Assembly (NCBI GenBank): GCA_903945495.1
Contig: CAJAVU010000023.1
Coordinates: 21,220-85,219 of the forward strand
Length of the DNA: 64,000 nt
Direction of reading: 5' to 3'
Source of the DNA: an uncultured Flavobacteriales bacterium
GTDB taxonomy: Bacteria; Bacteroidota; Bacteroidia; Flavobacteriales_D; Crocinitomicaceae
Part shown: positions 55,132 through 64,000 of the stretch, one piece after another
Numbering within the stretch: the first letter of the stretch is position 1
Layout of the letters: each line of letters starts with the position of its first letter
Made by a program: the position numbers and the translations under genes
The notes under the pieces: model-generated
What the model was told of the DNA's origin: nothing
What the model saw: the letters and a program-made list of their open reading frames with translations, nothing else
The model's database searches: none

Positions 55132-58100
55132 TTAATTTTGAATGAACCAATTTAATTGATGAACCGATTGATTCATGTCATTCATTAGTTGTAAATAATT
55201 TAATTCGATGTCGATACAATTTTGCTTCGTTTGCAAATACTCAATCATTGAAATCTCTCCTGTTTCCAATAGAATCTTCGCTTGTTCTTGCATGATTTTC
55301 GTTTGCGGAATTAATTGTTCCGAATACATCGTGTAGGAAGAAAGATAACTCTGGTAAACAGTTAAATATTGATTGAATCCAGAAGCTAAATTGGTACGTT
55401 CATATTCCTCTAAATACTTCGTTTGTTGAATTGTATTTGAAATCACGTCACTTTTGCGCTTTGTAGAACCGAAAAACAAGGGGATTTCCAAACCAATTTG
55501 ACCTGATTGAAAACGATCCGATTGTCCAAACGACAAGTCTTCGCTACCAACGGAATGAACACCAACCATCGTTTGATTTACATAGCCTAATGTGATGTCA
55601 GGAAGCGTTCGTGCAATTAACACTTCTTTTTCTTTCGATAAAATATCTTGCTGTGTTTGATAATACATCAAATTCGGATGGTTTGAAATAGCGCTAGTAT
55701 CATTCAACGCTTGGAATTGAAGCAATGAATAATCCGTTTCTAACGTGCTTATTGGTAATTCAGAGCCAATGTAAAATTGCAATTTACTCTCTTCCGATTT
55801 GCGTTTCTCTTCTAATAGGAACAATTGATTTTGGAGTTCTTTACGTTTCGTTGTAACCAAGGTCCAATCCAACTTCGTTGCGTCTTTCAATGCATATTTG
55901 ATATCTACCTTTTTTTCAATACTCATCAACAAAGAATCCTGTTGTTGCAACAACTTTGCTTTCGCTATATAAAAACAAATATTCTCGAAAGTCATCTGAA
56001 TATTCAAAGCCAAGGATTTCCAATCAGAAGCGTAGATTGTTTTTGCTTGCTCTGATTTTGCTTGTCCCAAAGCATTTTCTTTTGCAAAAATCGTCGGAAA
56101 AGGAATCGTTTGAGAAACAGTAATGTTATTGTCCTTTTTATAATACGAATTGTATTGACCAGTCATGAACGTTGCACTTGTTTTAGGCATTACAGTAGCT
56201 GCTTTTCCAATCAACACCTCATTTTGAATTTGCATTTCAGACGCTTTTAAACTTAAGTTTTGTTCTTTCGCTAAACTCAAACATTGTTCTAAACTTAATT
56301 GCTGATTTGTTTGTCCGAATGATTGTAAGCCAATTAAAACAAACAATGTCATGATGAACTTTTTCTTCATTTTCTTCGTTTTCTTTGTTTTTGTTGCATT
56401 TCGTTCAGTGAACAAATAGAAAATTGGCAATACGAATAAGGTTAAAATGGTTGCTGTGATTAATCCTCCAATTACAACTGTTGCTAATGGTTTTTGCACT
56501 TCTGCTCCACTTCCATGTGAAATGGCCATCGGTAAAAATCCTAAAGAAGCAACCAAAGCGGTTAATAATACCGGTCGTAATCGAACTCTCGTTCCCATTA
56601 ACACAATACGTAATCGATTCGTATATCCTTCTTTCTTGAGTGAATTAAATTCAGAAATCAATACAATTCCATTTAGAACGGCCACACCAAATAAGGCAAT
56701 AAAACCAACTCCAGCAGAAATCGAGAAAGGCATTCCACGTGACCAAAGAGCTAAAATCCCACCTAAGGCAGCCAACGGAATTGCTGAGAAGATTAATGTC
56801 GCTTGTTTTAAGGATTGGAAAGTCAAATACAATAAGAAGAAAATCATCAACAAAGCCACTGGAACCGCAATTGACAATAGTGCTCTCGCATTTTCTAAGT
56901 TTTTAAACGTTCCACCAAATGTTGGATAATAACCGGCATCAAATTTCACTTTCGAATCAATTTTAGCTTTCAATTCATTTACAATACTTTCAACATCGCG
57001 TCCACGCACATTGAAACCAACGATAATTCTTCGTTTTGCATCGTCACGTTGAATTTGATTTGGGCCTTTTTCGAATTTCACATTTGCTAATTGATCCAAA
57101 GGAACTTGAACACCGAGTGGCGAAGTAACTGTTATCGATTTTAAATCGTCCATCGAAACACGATTTGTAGAATCTAGTTTTACAACTAAATCAAAACGTT
57201 TTTCTCCTTCAAAAATTAATCCAGCAGCTTGTCCTGCAAAACTAATATTGATTGAACGATTCACATCATCAATACTAATATTGTATTTCGAAAGTGCCAA
57301 ACGATCGTATGACACAATCATTTGTGGTAATCCTGTCATTTCCTCCACATAAACATCTTGCACACCTTCGATATTTTCAGAAAGTGCTCCAATTTGTGAT
57401 GCGTATTTGCTCAATTTATCAAGGTCTTCCCCATAAATTTTCACAACAACATCTTGTTTTGCACCAGTCATTAACTCATTAAAACGCATTTGAATCGGTT
57501 GCAAGAAACCAAATGAAACACCTGGTACATTTTCTTCCAACTTCTTCTGCATTTTCTCCGCCAATTCTTCTTTTGTTTTAGCAGAAACCCATTCATCTTT
57601 GTCTTTCAATATGATCATTAAATCACACGCTTCCATAGGCATTGGATCAGTTGGAATTTCGGCCGTACCTATCTTACCAACAACTTCTTTTACTTCTGGG
57701 AAATTTGTGAGAAGGACATTTGACACTTTTTCAGTCGCATCGATTGTTTTGGTTAAACTAGTTCCTGTGATTAATCGCGTTTCCACAGCAAAATCTCCTT
57801 CATCAAGAGATGGAATGAATTCTGCTCCTAATTGCTGGAAGAGTAAGACACTAATGACAATCAAACCAAATAAGCCACCCAAAACTACTTTTTGGCGACG
57901 CAAGAAAGCATTTAAAACTGGCATATAGATTCGTTTGAAGAAGGCTACAATTTTATCGCTGAAGTTCTCTTTAATTTTGATTTTCTTACTCAAGAACAAC
58001 GCAGAAATCATTGGAACATACGTTAAAGAAAGGATCAACGCACCAATAATAGCAAACATTACGGTTTGTGCCATTGGTTTAAACATTTTCCCTTCAATTC

Positions 58101-59499
58101 CCACCAAAGCAAGAAGCGGAAGGTAAACCACAAGAATAATAATTTGTCCAAACACAGCGCTTTTAGCAAACTTAGAAGCAGATTTGTACACTTGTACATC
58201 CATTTGATCTTGTTTCAATGTTTGGTTTCCATGATTATATAGCAAATGCAGTGTTGATTCAACTATGATTACGGCCCCATCGATGATTAAACCAAAATCC
58301 AATGCTCCCAAACTCATTAAGTTCCCTGAAACACCAAAAACATTCATCAATGAAATTGCAAATAACATTGCAAGAGGAATAACTGAAGCTACAATCAATC
58401 CTGCTCTATAATTCCCAAGTAACAGCACCAAGACTGTAATTACAATTAATGCACCTTCGATCAGGTTTTTTGTAACAGTAGAAATAGCATTGTTTACCAA
58501 TTTAGTTCGATCCAAATAGACTTTCACTTCAACACCAACAGGAAGTGTCTTTTTGATTTGTTCCATTCGCTCTTTTACATCCAAAATCACCTTGGATGAA
58601 TTTGCTCCTTTTAACATCAACACGATTCCACCAACGGCTTCACCTGTATTATTATAAGTCAAAGCACCATAACGAACTGCTGCACCGATTTCTACTTTCG
58701 CTACATCTTTTACCAAAACTGGAGTTCCAGCGTCTGATTGAGAAATTATCGTTTGCTCGATGTCTTCGATTCCTTTCATCAAACCATCGGTACGAATATA
58801 GGTTGTTGTAGAATTGCGCTCAATGTATGCACCACCTGTATTTTGGTTATTTTGCTCAACTGCGCGAAACACGTCTCCAACAGTCAATTCGAACGCTTTT
58901 AAACGAACTAAATCAACAGCAATGTCATATTGTTTCAATTTACCTCCGAAACCACTGACATCAGCAATTCCTTCTACACCTAATAATTGTCTACGAATTA
59001 CCCAATCTTGGATTGTTCGCAATTCCGTTGCATCGTATTTCTTTTCGAAGCCTTTCTTCGGTTTAACGATGTATTGATAAATTTCACCTAAACCAGTGCT
59101 TAATGGAGCCATTGAAGGTTCTCCAAAACCTGTAGGAATTTGATTTTTTGCTTCTGAAAGGCGTTCTGCAACTTGTTGTCTTGCCCAATAAATATCGGTA
59201 TCTTCTGTAAAAACAACAGTAACAACACTTAAACCAAAACGGCTAAACGAACGGATTTCTTCAATCCCCGGAATCGTTGCCATGGTTTGTTCAACCGGGA
59301 ACGTAACGAATCGTTCAATATCTTCTGCACCTGAAGATGGTGAAGAGGTAACGATTTGTACTTGATTATTTGTAATATCTGGTACTGCATCAATTGGTAG
59401 ATTCTTCAAAGAAAAGACACCCCAAGTGATCAATGCCAAGGTCATTATTCCAACGATTAACTTGTTGGAAATAGACCAATGAATGATTTTATTTAACAT
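55132..59499 (-). CDS. CzcA-type heavy-metal RND pump fused to a TolC-like outer-membrane channel
   Basis: 1455 residues from ATG 59499; an upstream in-frame start at 59544 would add 15 residues and is less likely. Residues 1-1035 or so are a complete 12-TM HME-RND pump; the TM4 motif GALDFGLIIDGAVIIVES has the DFG...DGAV form of divalent-cation (Co/Zn/Cd/Ni) pumps, not the Cu/Ag form. Around residue 1044 a Met-Lys-rich stretch and a hydrophobic signal-like segment (MKKKFIMTLFVLIGLQSFGQ) begin a ~410-residue TolC/CzcC-like channel domain. Thus inner-membrane pump and outer-membrane channel are one polypeptide. The adaptor is next door. Confidence 0.93.
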   Translation of the reverse strand: MLNKIIHWSISNKLIVGIMTLALITWGVFSLKNLPIDAVPDITNNQVQIVTSSPSSGAEDIERFVTFPVEQTMATIPGIEEIRSFSRFGLSVVTVVFTEDTDIYWARQQVAERLSEAKNQIPTGFGEPSMAPLSTGLGEIYQYIVKPKKGFEKKYDATELRTIQDWVIRRQLLGVEGIADVSGFGGKLKQYDIAVDLVRLKAFELTVGDVFRAVEQNNQNTGGAYIERNSTTTYIRTDGLMKGIEDIEQTIISQSDAGTPVLVKDVAKVEIGAAVRYGALTYNNTGEAVGGIVLMLKGANSSKVILDVKERMEQIKKTLPVGVEVKVYLDRTKLVNNAISTVTKNLIEGALIVITVLVLLLGNYRAGLIVASVIPLAMLFAISLMNVFGVSGNLMSLGALDFGLIIDGAVIIVESTLHLLYNHGNQTLKQDQMDVQVYKSASKFAKSAVFGQIIILVVYLPLLALVGIEGKMFKPMAQTVMFAIIGALILSLTYVPMISALFLSKKIKIKENFSDKIVAFFKRIYMPVLNAFLRRQKVVLGGLFGLIVISVLLFQQLGAEFIPSLDEGDFAVETRLITGTSLTKTIDATEKVSNVLLTNFPEVKEVVGKIGTAEIPTDPMPMEACDLMIILKDKDEWVSAKTKEELAEKMQKKLEENVPGVSFGFLQPIQMRFNELMTGAKQDVVVKIYGEDLDKLSKYASQIGALSENIEGVQDVYVEEMTGLPQMIVSYDRLALSKYNISIDDVNRSINISFAGQAAGLIFEGEKRFDLVVKLDSTNRVSMDDLKSITVTSPLGVQVPLDQLANVKFEKGPNQIQRDDAKRRIIVGFNVRGRDVESIVNELKAKIDSKVKFDAGYYPTFGGTFKNLENARALLSIAVPVALLMIFFLLYLTFQSLKQATLIFSAIPLAALGGILALWSRGMPFSISAGVGFIALFGVAVLNGIVLISEFNSLKKEGYTNRLRIVLMGTRVRLRPVLLTALVASLGFLPMAISHGSGAEVQKPLATVVIGGLITATILTLFVLPIFYLFTERNATKTKKTKKMKKKFIMTLFVLIGLQSFGQTNQQLSLEQCLSLAKEQNLSLKASEMQIQNEVLIGKAATVMPKTSATFMTGQYNSYYKKDNNITVSQTIPFPTIFAKENALGQAKSEQAKTIYASDWKSLALNIQMTFENICFYIAKAKLLQQQDSLLMSIEKKVDIKYALKDATKLDWTLVTTKRKELQNQLFLLEEKRKSEESKLQFYIGSELPISTLETDYSLLQFQALNDTSAISNHPNLMYYQTQQDILSKEKEVLIARTLPDITLGYVNQTMVGVHSVGSEDLSFGQSDRFQSGQIGLEIPLFFGSTKRKSDVISNTIQQTKYLEEYERTNLASGFNQYLTVYQSYLSSYTMYSEQLIPQTKIMQEQAKILLETGEISMIEYLQTKQNCIDIELNYLQLMNDMNQSVHQLNWFIQN

Positions 59500-59559
59500 G
59501 AAATTTGAGTATATAATGAAACATATTGAATCGTTATGATTCAACAGAATTTATGTTCA

Positions 59560-59943
59560 TTATGCTACTCGTGGTGGATTCCAGATGGAAAAGAATTTTT
59601 GTTGTACGAATGAATTTGGTTCACCAAAGAAGCTTTTTTCTTCGTGTACAACGAACAAATATTCGTGAATTGGCTCTAATTTAACTTGGTGTATTACCAA
59701 AACAAAAGCGCTAGCTACAGTAGATTTAAACGGTAGATTTCGCTCATTGTCTTTAGTGTCATGATTTGTAAAATAATGATCTTTGACAAAATCTAAGAAC
59801 GATTGGAACTGTTCTTCGCTATCTTGATGTGTTTTATAATGCTCAACAACCTCACTTAACTTAAAGAACTGTCCACCTTGCATATTTGGTGCAAAGGACA
59901 AAATTCCAAAAAGAAAAGTGAATGCGATGATTGTTGCTTTCAT
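59560..59943 (-). CDS. Small exported protein heading the metal operon
   Basis: 127 residues with a signal peptide (about 1-20). The mature part contains several His residues (EHYKTHQDSEEQF, HYFTNHDTKDNE) that might bind metal, and ends IWNPPRVA. No family is named. It is the first gene of the RND operon, 60 nt before the pump, with a TAACTTTG box 4 nt before its ATG. By position it could be a periplasmic metal sensor or chaperone. Confidence 0.65.
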   Translation of the reverse strand: MKATIIAFTFLFGILSFAPNMQGGQFFKLSEVVEHYKTHQDSEEQFQSFLDFVKDHYFTNHDTKDNERNLPFKSTVASAFVLVIHQVKLEPIHEYLFVVHEEKSFFGEPNSFVQQKFFSIWNPPRVA

Positions 59944-59947
59944 ATAA

Positions 59948-59955
59948 CAAAGTTA
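59948..59955 (-). promoter_or_regulatory. TAnnTTTG promoter abutting the metal operon start codon
   Basis: The minus strand reads TAACTTTG, then TTAT, then the ATG at 59943. A TTTG lies at 59979-59982, 23 nt upstream, as the -33 element. Confidence 0.65.
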
Positions 59956-59991
59956 AAGCAAAAATTAAACCGTAAAAACAAAAAGTGTTAA

Positions 59992-60303
59992 TTAGGCCAT
60001 TGTACTTGGTGTTCCGAAGTTCATTGGAGGCATACCAGTTGGATCAGAATCATCTATAACACCGAAATTTTGCTCGTATTTCTGAACGTTATCGATTAAT
60101 GCACGCATAAACCGTTTTGCGTTGACAGGCGTCATAATAACACGTGAACGCACTTTACCTTTAGGCATTCCTGGCATCATTTGTACAAAATCACAAACAA
60201 CTTCAGAAGGAGAATGTGTAATGATTGCAAGGTTAGAATAAATTCCTAAAGCCGTTTCTTCGTTCAATTCAATGTTTACTTGATTTTCGTTATTGTTTTC
60301 CAT
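59992..60303 (-). CDS. DUF3467 protein
   Basis: The 103-residue protein has the DUF3467 core (YSNLAIITHSPSEVVCDF, RVIMTPVNAKRFMRAL). The family is widespread and is often found directly downstream of rpoC in Bacteroidota. The function is unknown; the name refers only to the domain. It follows the rpoC terminator and no TAnnTTTG box is obvious. Confidence 0.85.
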   Translation of the reverse strand: MENNNENQVNIELNEETALGIYSNLAIITHSPSEVVCDFVQMMPGMPKGKVRSRVIMTPVNAKRFMRALIDNVQKYEQNFGVIDDSDPTGMPPMNFGTPSTMA

Positions 60304-60363
60304 TGTGTTATTATTTGTTTTATGAAGGTACTAATTCTTTCTTTATTATGCCCACGTTAAACC

Positions 60364-60396
60364 AAAAAAGGAGTAACATTTCTGCTACTCCTTTTT
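60364..60396 (-). terminator. Rho-independent terminator of rpoC
   Basis: Arms AAAAAGGAGTA and TACTCCTTTTT with a 10-nt loop lie 20-52 nt after the rpoC stop on the minus strand, followed by a T run on that strand. Confidence 0.85.
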
Positions 60397-60415
60397 CTAT
60401 TTCAATCGTATTCGA

Positions 60416-63400
60416 TTAATTTTCAGAAATCTCTGCCAATGCTTCTTTAGAAGCCACAATCATTTTTTGGAAATCACGAACACCAGTACCTGCAGGAATT
60501 AAGTGACCTACGATAACGTTTTCTTTCAATCCAAGTAAGTGATCTTCTTTACCAGAAATTGCAGCCTCATTCAATACTTTCGTTGTTTCCTGGAAGGAAG
60601 CAGCCGAGATGAATGATTGCGTTTGTAACGACGCACGTGTGATACCTTGTAATAAAGGTGTTGAAGTTGCAGGAACAGCATCACGCGCATCAACCAAATT
60701 CTTATCTGAACGTTTCAATTGTGAATTTTCATCACGCAATCTTCTTGCAGAAACAATTTGACCAGCTTTCAATGATGGTGAATCACCAGCGTCAACAACA
60801 ACTTTCATTCCGTAGATAGCATCGTTTTCTTCCATGATATCTGCTTTGTGAACAGATTGACCTTCTAAGAAACGTGTATCTCCAGCATCAACAATCTCCG
60901 CTTTCAACATCATTTGACGTACGATTACTTCGAAGTGTTTGTCATTAATTTTCACACCTTGTAAACGGTAAACCTCTTGGATCTCATTAACGATGTACTC
61001 TTGTACTTTCGTTGGACCTTCGATGTTCAAGATATCGTTTGGAGTGATCGCACCATCAGATAATGGTTGACCAGCTCTAACGAAGTCATTTTCTTGTACA
61101 AGGATATGTTTAGAAAGTGGAACCAAGTATTTACGAACTTCACCTGTTTTAGATGTAATTTGAATTTCTCGGTTACCTCTTTTAATTTTTCCGTATTCAG
61201 CAATACCGTCGATTTCAGAAACAACTGCAGGGTTTGAAGGGTTACGTGCTTCGAATAACTCAGTTACACGTGGTAAACCTCCTGTGATATCCCCAGTTTT
61301 ACCAGCTACACGAGGAATTTTAACTAAGATTTCACCTGCTTCAATTTTATCTCCTTCTCCTACAGAAATGTGAGCGTCAACTGGCAATGAGTATTCTCTT
61401 AAAACTTCCTTCGTTTTCGCATCGATGATGTGAATAGCAGGGTTTTTCTTTTTATCTCTTGATTCAGTAATTACTTTTTCAGTAAATCCAGTTTGCTCAT
61501 CGACTTCTTCACGGAAAGTAATACCTTCAACGATACTGTCGAAAACAACTTTACCAGAAACTTCAGAAACGATTACAGCATTGTATGGATCCCATTTACA
61601 GATAACATCACCTTTCTTAACTTTCGTATTGTTATCAATCACCATTTCAGATCCGTAAGGAATGTTGGCATTCATGATTACAATTCCAGTTTTCTCATCA
61701 GTGATTTTCAACTCAGCTGAACGTCCAACAACTACGCGGCGCATTGTACCATCTGCATTTTTCTTGTCAATTGTACGTAATTCGTCAATTTCCAATTTAC
61801 CATTTGCCTTCGCTTTCATATCTGAAATATCAGCAATGTTCGATGCAGTACCCCCAACGTGGAATGTACGTAATGTCAACTGTGTACCTGGCTCACCAAT
61901 TGATTGAGCAGCAACTACTCCAACTGCGTCACCATGTTGCGCTGAACGGTGTGTTGCAAGATTTCGTCCGTAACATTTCGAACAAACTCCTCTTCTCATC
62001 TCACATGTAAGAACTGAGCGGATTTCAACTTCCTCGATTCCTGCTTTATCAATTGCATTCGCAACATCTTCAGAAATCAATTCACCAGCAGCAACAATTA
62101 ATGTATCTGTTTCAGGAACATACACATCATGAACAGATGTACGTCCTAAGATTCTATCAAATAATGGTTCAACAACCTCGTCATTTTTCTTCAATGAAGT
62201 TGCAACGATACCTCTTAATGTTCCACAATCAGGAGCATTAATTACAACATCTTGTGCAACATCCACCAAACGACGTGTCAAGTAACCAGCATCCGCCGTT
62301 TTCAAGGCTGTATCAGCAAGACCTTTACGCGCACCGTGAGTAGAAATAAAGTACTCAAGAATCGAAAGTCCTTCTTTAAAGTTAGAAAGAATTGGGTTTT
62401 CAATAATTTCTTGTGAAGAAGCACCAGATTTTTGCGGTTTCGCCATCAATCCACGCATACCAGATAACTGACGGATTTGCTCTTTCGAACCACGTGCTCC
62501 AGAATCGAACATCATGTAGATAGAGTTAAATCCTTGTCTGTCAGTTTTCAACTGCTCCATCAACGTGTGCGTCAAACGAGAGTTTGTATGCGTCCAGATA
62601 TCAATGATTTGGTTATAACGCTCATTGTTTGTGATAAGACCCATGTTGTAATTCATCATTACGTCTTTCACTTCCGTTTCAGCTTTAGCAACCAATTCAA
62701 CTTTTTCATTAGGGATAATAATATCATCTAAGTTGAACGACAAACCTCCTTTGAAGGCCATATCGTAACCTAATTCTTTAATATCATCCAAGAATTGAGC
62801 TGTACGAGATGTTCCTGAAATTTTCAATACTTCACCGATGATATCACGTAATGCTTTTTTCGTCATTACATCATTGATGAATCCAACTTCTCTTGGAACA
62901 CGCTCATTAAATAATACTCGACCACAAGTTGTATCTAACAATTGTAATGTTGGCACACCTTCTTCGTTCAAATCAAACGTTTTCACTTTGATATGAGCGT
63001 GTAAGTCAAGACTTTTTTCGTTATATGCGATGATTACTTCTTCAGGAGAGTAGAAAATTCCATCCTCACCTTTTACGATCTCATCTTTCGTCGTTCTTTT
63101 TCCTTTTGTGATGTAGTAAAGACCCAAGACCATATCCTGAGATGGTACCGCGATAGGCGCGCCATTTGCAGGATTCAAGATATTGTGCGATGCTAACATC
63201 AACAATTGAGCTTCCAAAATTGCAGCGTTACCTAATGGTAAGTGAACCGCCATTTGGTCACCATCGAAATCGGCATTGAAGGCTGTTGTTACCAACGGGT
63301 GCAAACGAATTGCTTTTCCTTCAATTAATTTCGGTTGGAATGCTTGAATACCAAGTCTGTGTAGAGTTGGGGCACGGTTTAATAAAACTGGGTGACCTTT

Positions 63401-64000
63401 CAATACGCTTTCTAAAATATCCCAAACAACTGGCTCTTTGCGATCAACAATTTTCTTAGCAGATTTAACTGTTTTCACAATACCACGCTCAATCATTTTA
63501 CGAATGATAAACGGTTTGTAAAGCTCAGCAGCCATATCTTTTGGTAAACCACATTCGTGTAATTTCAAATCTGGTCCAACAACAATTACCGAACGAGCTG
63601 AATAATCAACACGTTTTCCAAGTAAGTTTTGACGGAAACGACCTTGTTTACCTTTCAATGAATCAGAAAGTGATTTCAACGGACGATTAGATTCCGTTTT
63701 AACAGCACTTGATTTTCTTGAGTTATCGAACAATGAATCTACCGCTTCTTGAAGCATACGTTTTTCATTACGTAAGATTACTTCAGGAGCTTTAATTTCG
63801 ATCAATCGTTTCAAACGGTTATTACGAATAATAACACGACGGTATAAATCATTTAAATCTGAAGTTGCGAAACGTCCACCATCAAGAGGAACTAACGGAC
63901 GCAATTCAGGAGGAATAACTGGAACAACCTTAACGATCATCCATTCTGGACGATTGTCAATACGCTCTTGAGATTCACGCATTGCTTCAACAACTTGCAA
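60416..64000 (-). CDS. rpoC: RNA polymerase subunit beta' (N-terminal part outside window)
   Basis: 1194 codons of an open frame continuing past the right edge; roughly the first 235 residues of a ~1430-residue subunit are missing. The catalytic Mg-binding loop [14 protein letters not shown] is at about residue 239 of the visible part. The second zinc site is DCGTLRG...[18 protein letters not shown] near 590-680, and the trigger-loop region includes [22 protein letters not shown]. It is the largest core subunit of RNA polymerase. It is followed by an intrinsic terminator and then DUF3467. Confidence 0.98.
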   Translation of the reverse strand: MQVVEAMRESQERIDNRPEWMIVKVVPVIPPELRPLVPLDGGRFATSDLNDLYRRVIIRNNRLKRLIEIKAPEVILRNEKRMLQEAVDSLFDNSRKSSAVKTESNRPLKSLSDSLKGKQGRFRQNLLGKRVDYSARSVIVVGPDLKLHECGLPKDMAAELYKPFIIRKMIERGIVKTVKSAKKIVDRKEPVVWDILESVLKGHPVLLNRAPTLHRLGIQAFQPKLIEGKAIRLHPLVTTAFNADFDGDQMAVHLPLGNAAILEAQLLMLASHNILNPANGAPIAVPSQDMVLGLYYITKGKRTTKDEIVKGEDGIFYSPEEVIIAYNEKSLDLHAHIKVKTFDLNEEGVPTLQLLDTTCGRVLFNERVPREVGFINDVMTKKALRDIIGEVLKISGTSRTAQFLDDIKELGYDMAFKGGLSFNLDDIIIPNEKVELVAKAETEVKDVMMNYNMGLITNNERYNQIIDIWTHTNSRLTHTLMEQLKTDRQGFNSIYMMFDSGARGSKEQIRQLSGMRGLMAKPQKSGASSQEIIENPILSNFKEGLSILEYFISTHGARKGLADTALKTADAGYLTRRLVDVAQDVVINAPDCGTLRGIVATSLKKNDEVVEPLFDRILGRTSVHDVYVPETDTLIVAAGELISEDVANAIDKAGIEEVEIRSVLTCEMRRGVCSKCYGRNLATHRSAQHGDAVGVVAAQSIGEPGTQLTLRTFHVGGTASNIADISDMKAKANGKLEIDELRTIDKKNADGTMRRVVVGRSAELKITDEKTGIVIMNANIPYGSEMVIDNNTKVKKGDVICKWDPYNAVIVSEVSGKVVFDSIVEGITFREEVDEQTGFTEKVITESRDKKKNPAIHIIDAKTKEVLREYSLPVDAHISVGEGDKIEAGEILVKIPRVAGKTGDITGGLPRVTELFEARNPSNPAVVSEIDGIAEYGKIKRGNREIQITSKTGEVRKYLVPLSKHILVQENDFVRAGQPLSDGAITPNDILNIEGPTKVQEYIVNEIQEVYRLQGVKINDKHFEVIVRQMMLKAEIVDAGDTRFLEGQSVHKADIMEENDAIYGMKVVVDAGDSPSLKAGQIVSARRLRDENSQLKRSDKNLVDARDAVPATSTPLLQGITRASLQTQSFISAASFQETTKVLNEAAISGKEDHLLGLKENVIVGHLIPAGTGVRDFQKMIVASKEALAEISEN

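Overview
The window looks like chromosome of a Gram-negative Bacteroidota, most likely order Flavobacteriales (a Fluviicola/Crocinitomicaceae-type genome is my inference). The grounds are the low GC content, TAnnTTTG promoter boxes with almost no Shine-Dalgarno sequences, a type IX secretion C-terminal sorting domain, an S46 dipeptidyl-peptidase, a DUF3467 gene beside rpoC, and a CzcA-type RND pump fused to its TolC-like channel. I saw no tRNA, rRNA, CRISPR array, prophage or transposase.

Left part (1-16.4 kb), mostly housekeeping: the end of a TPR protein and secG, then groES-groEL, a small envelope protein, a membrane-anchored J-domain protein, ahcY, hemH, a signal-less substrate-binding-like protein coupled to an MsbA-type ABC exporter, upp, a YjjG-type HAD phosphatase, a GT39-type membrane glycosyltransferase, an RlmB-type rRNA methyltransferase, an OsmC protein and lipA.

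Middle (16.5-30 kb): a large Asp-box repeat protein exported by T9SS, lipoamide dehydrogenase, a TetR regulator with an AarF/UbiB kinase, an S46 peptidase with the acidic-specific (DPP11) signature residue, coaE with a SiaC/SiaB partner-switching pair, a methyltransferase with a ZIP metal transporter, and an orphan lipoprotein.

Surface-polysaccharide locus (30.1-47.8 kb, all on the minus strand): a Wzy-like polymerase, a Wzx flippase, two GNAT/FemAB-like proteins, a hexapeptide acyltransferase, a deacetylase-like protein, glycosyltransferases, a second Wzy/WaaL protein, an aminotransferase and a PglC-type initiating sugar transferase. Embedded in it is a complete Dlt-like aminoacylation operon (carrier protein, DltD, DltB/MBOAT, DltA). 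Overlapping the end of the dltD-like gene I found a 52-codon gene that looks like DltX, including the C-terminal F-x-Y-x-x-F motif. This is the most interesting item in the window: a five-part D-alanylation-type machine apparently repurposed to decorate a Gram-negative surface glycan. A four-helix-bundle (IVP-type) gene near the end of the locus is framed by inverted 8-bp tandem repeats and may be an inserted element.

Right part (47.8-64 kb): an epimerase, ribonuclease Y, zapA and a coiled-coil gene; an M23 peptidase; a metal-handling operon (small exported protein, RND-TolC fusion, adaptor, di-haem lipoprotein, MbfA/VIT1-like protein, small membrane protein); DUF3467; and rpoC running off the right edge. 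Five genes have a TAnnTTTG box only 4-5 nt before the start codon, which suggests leaderless messages.
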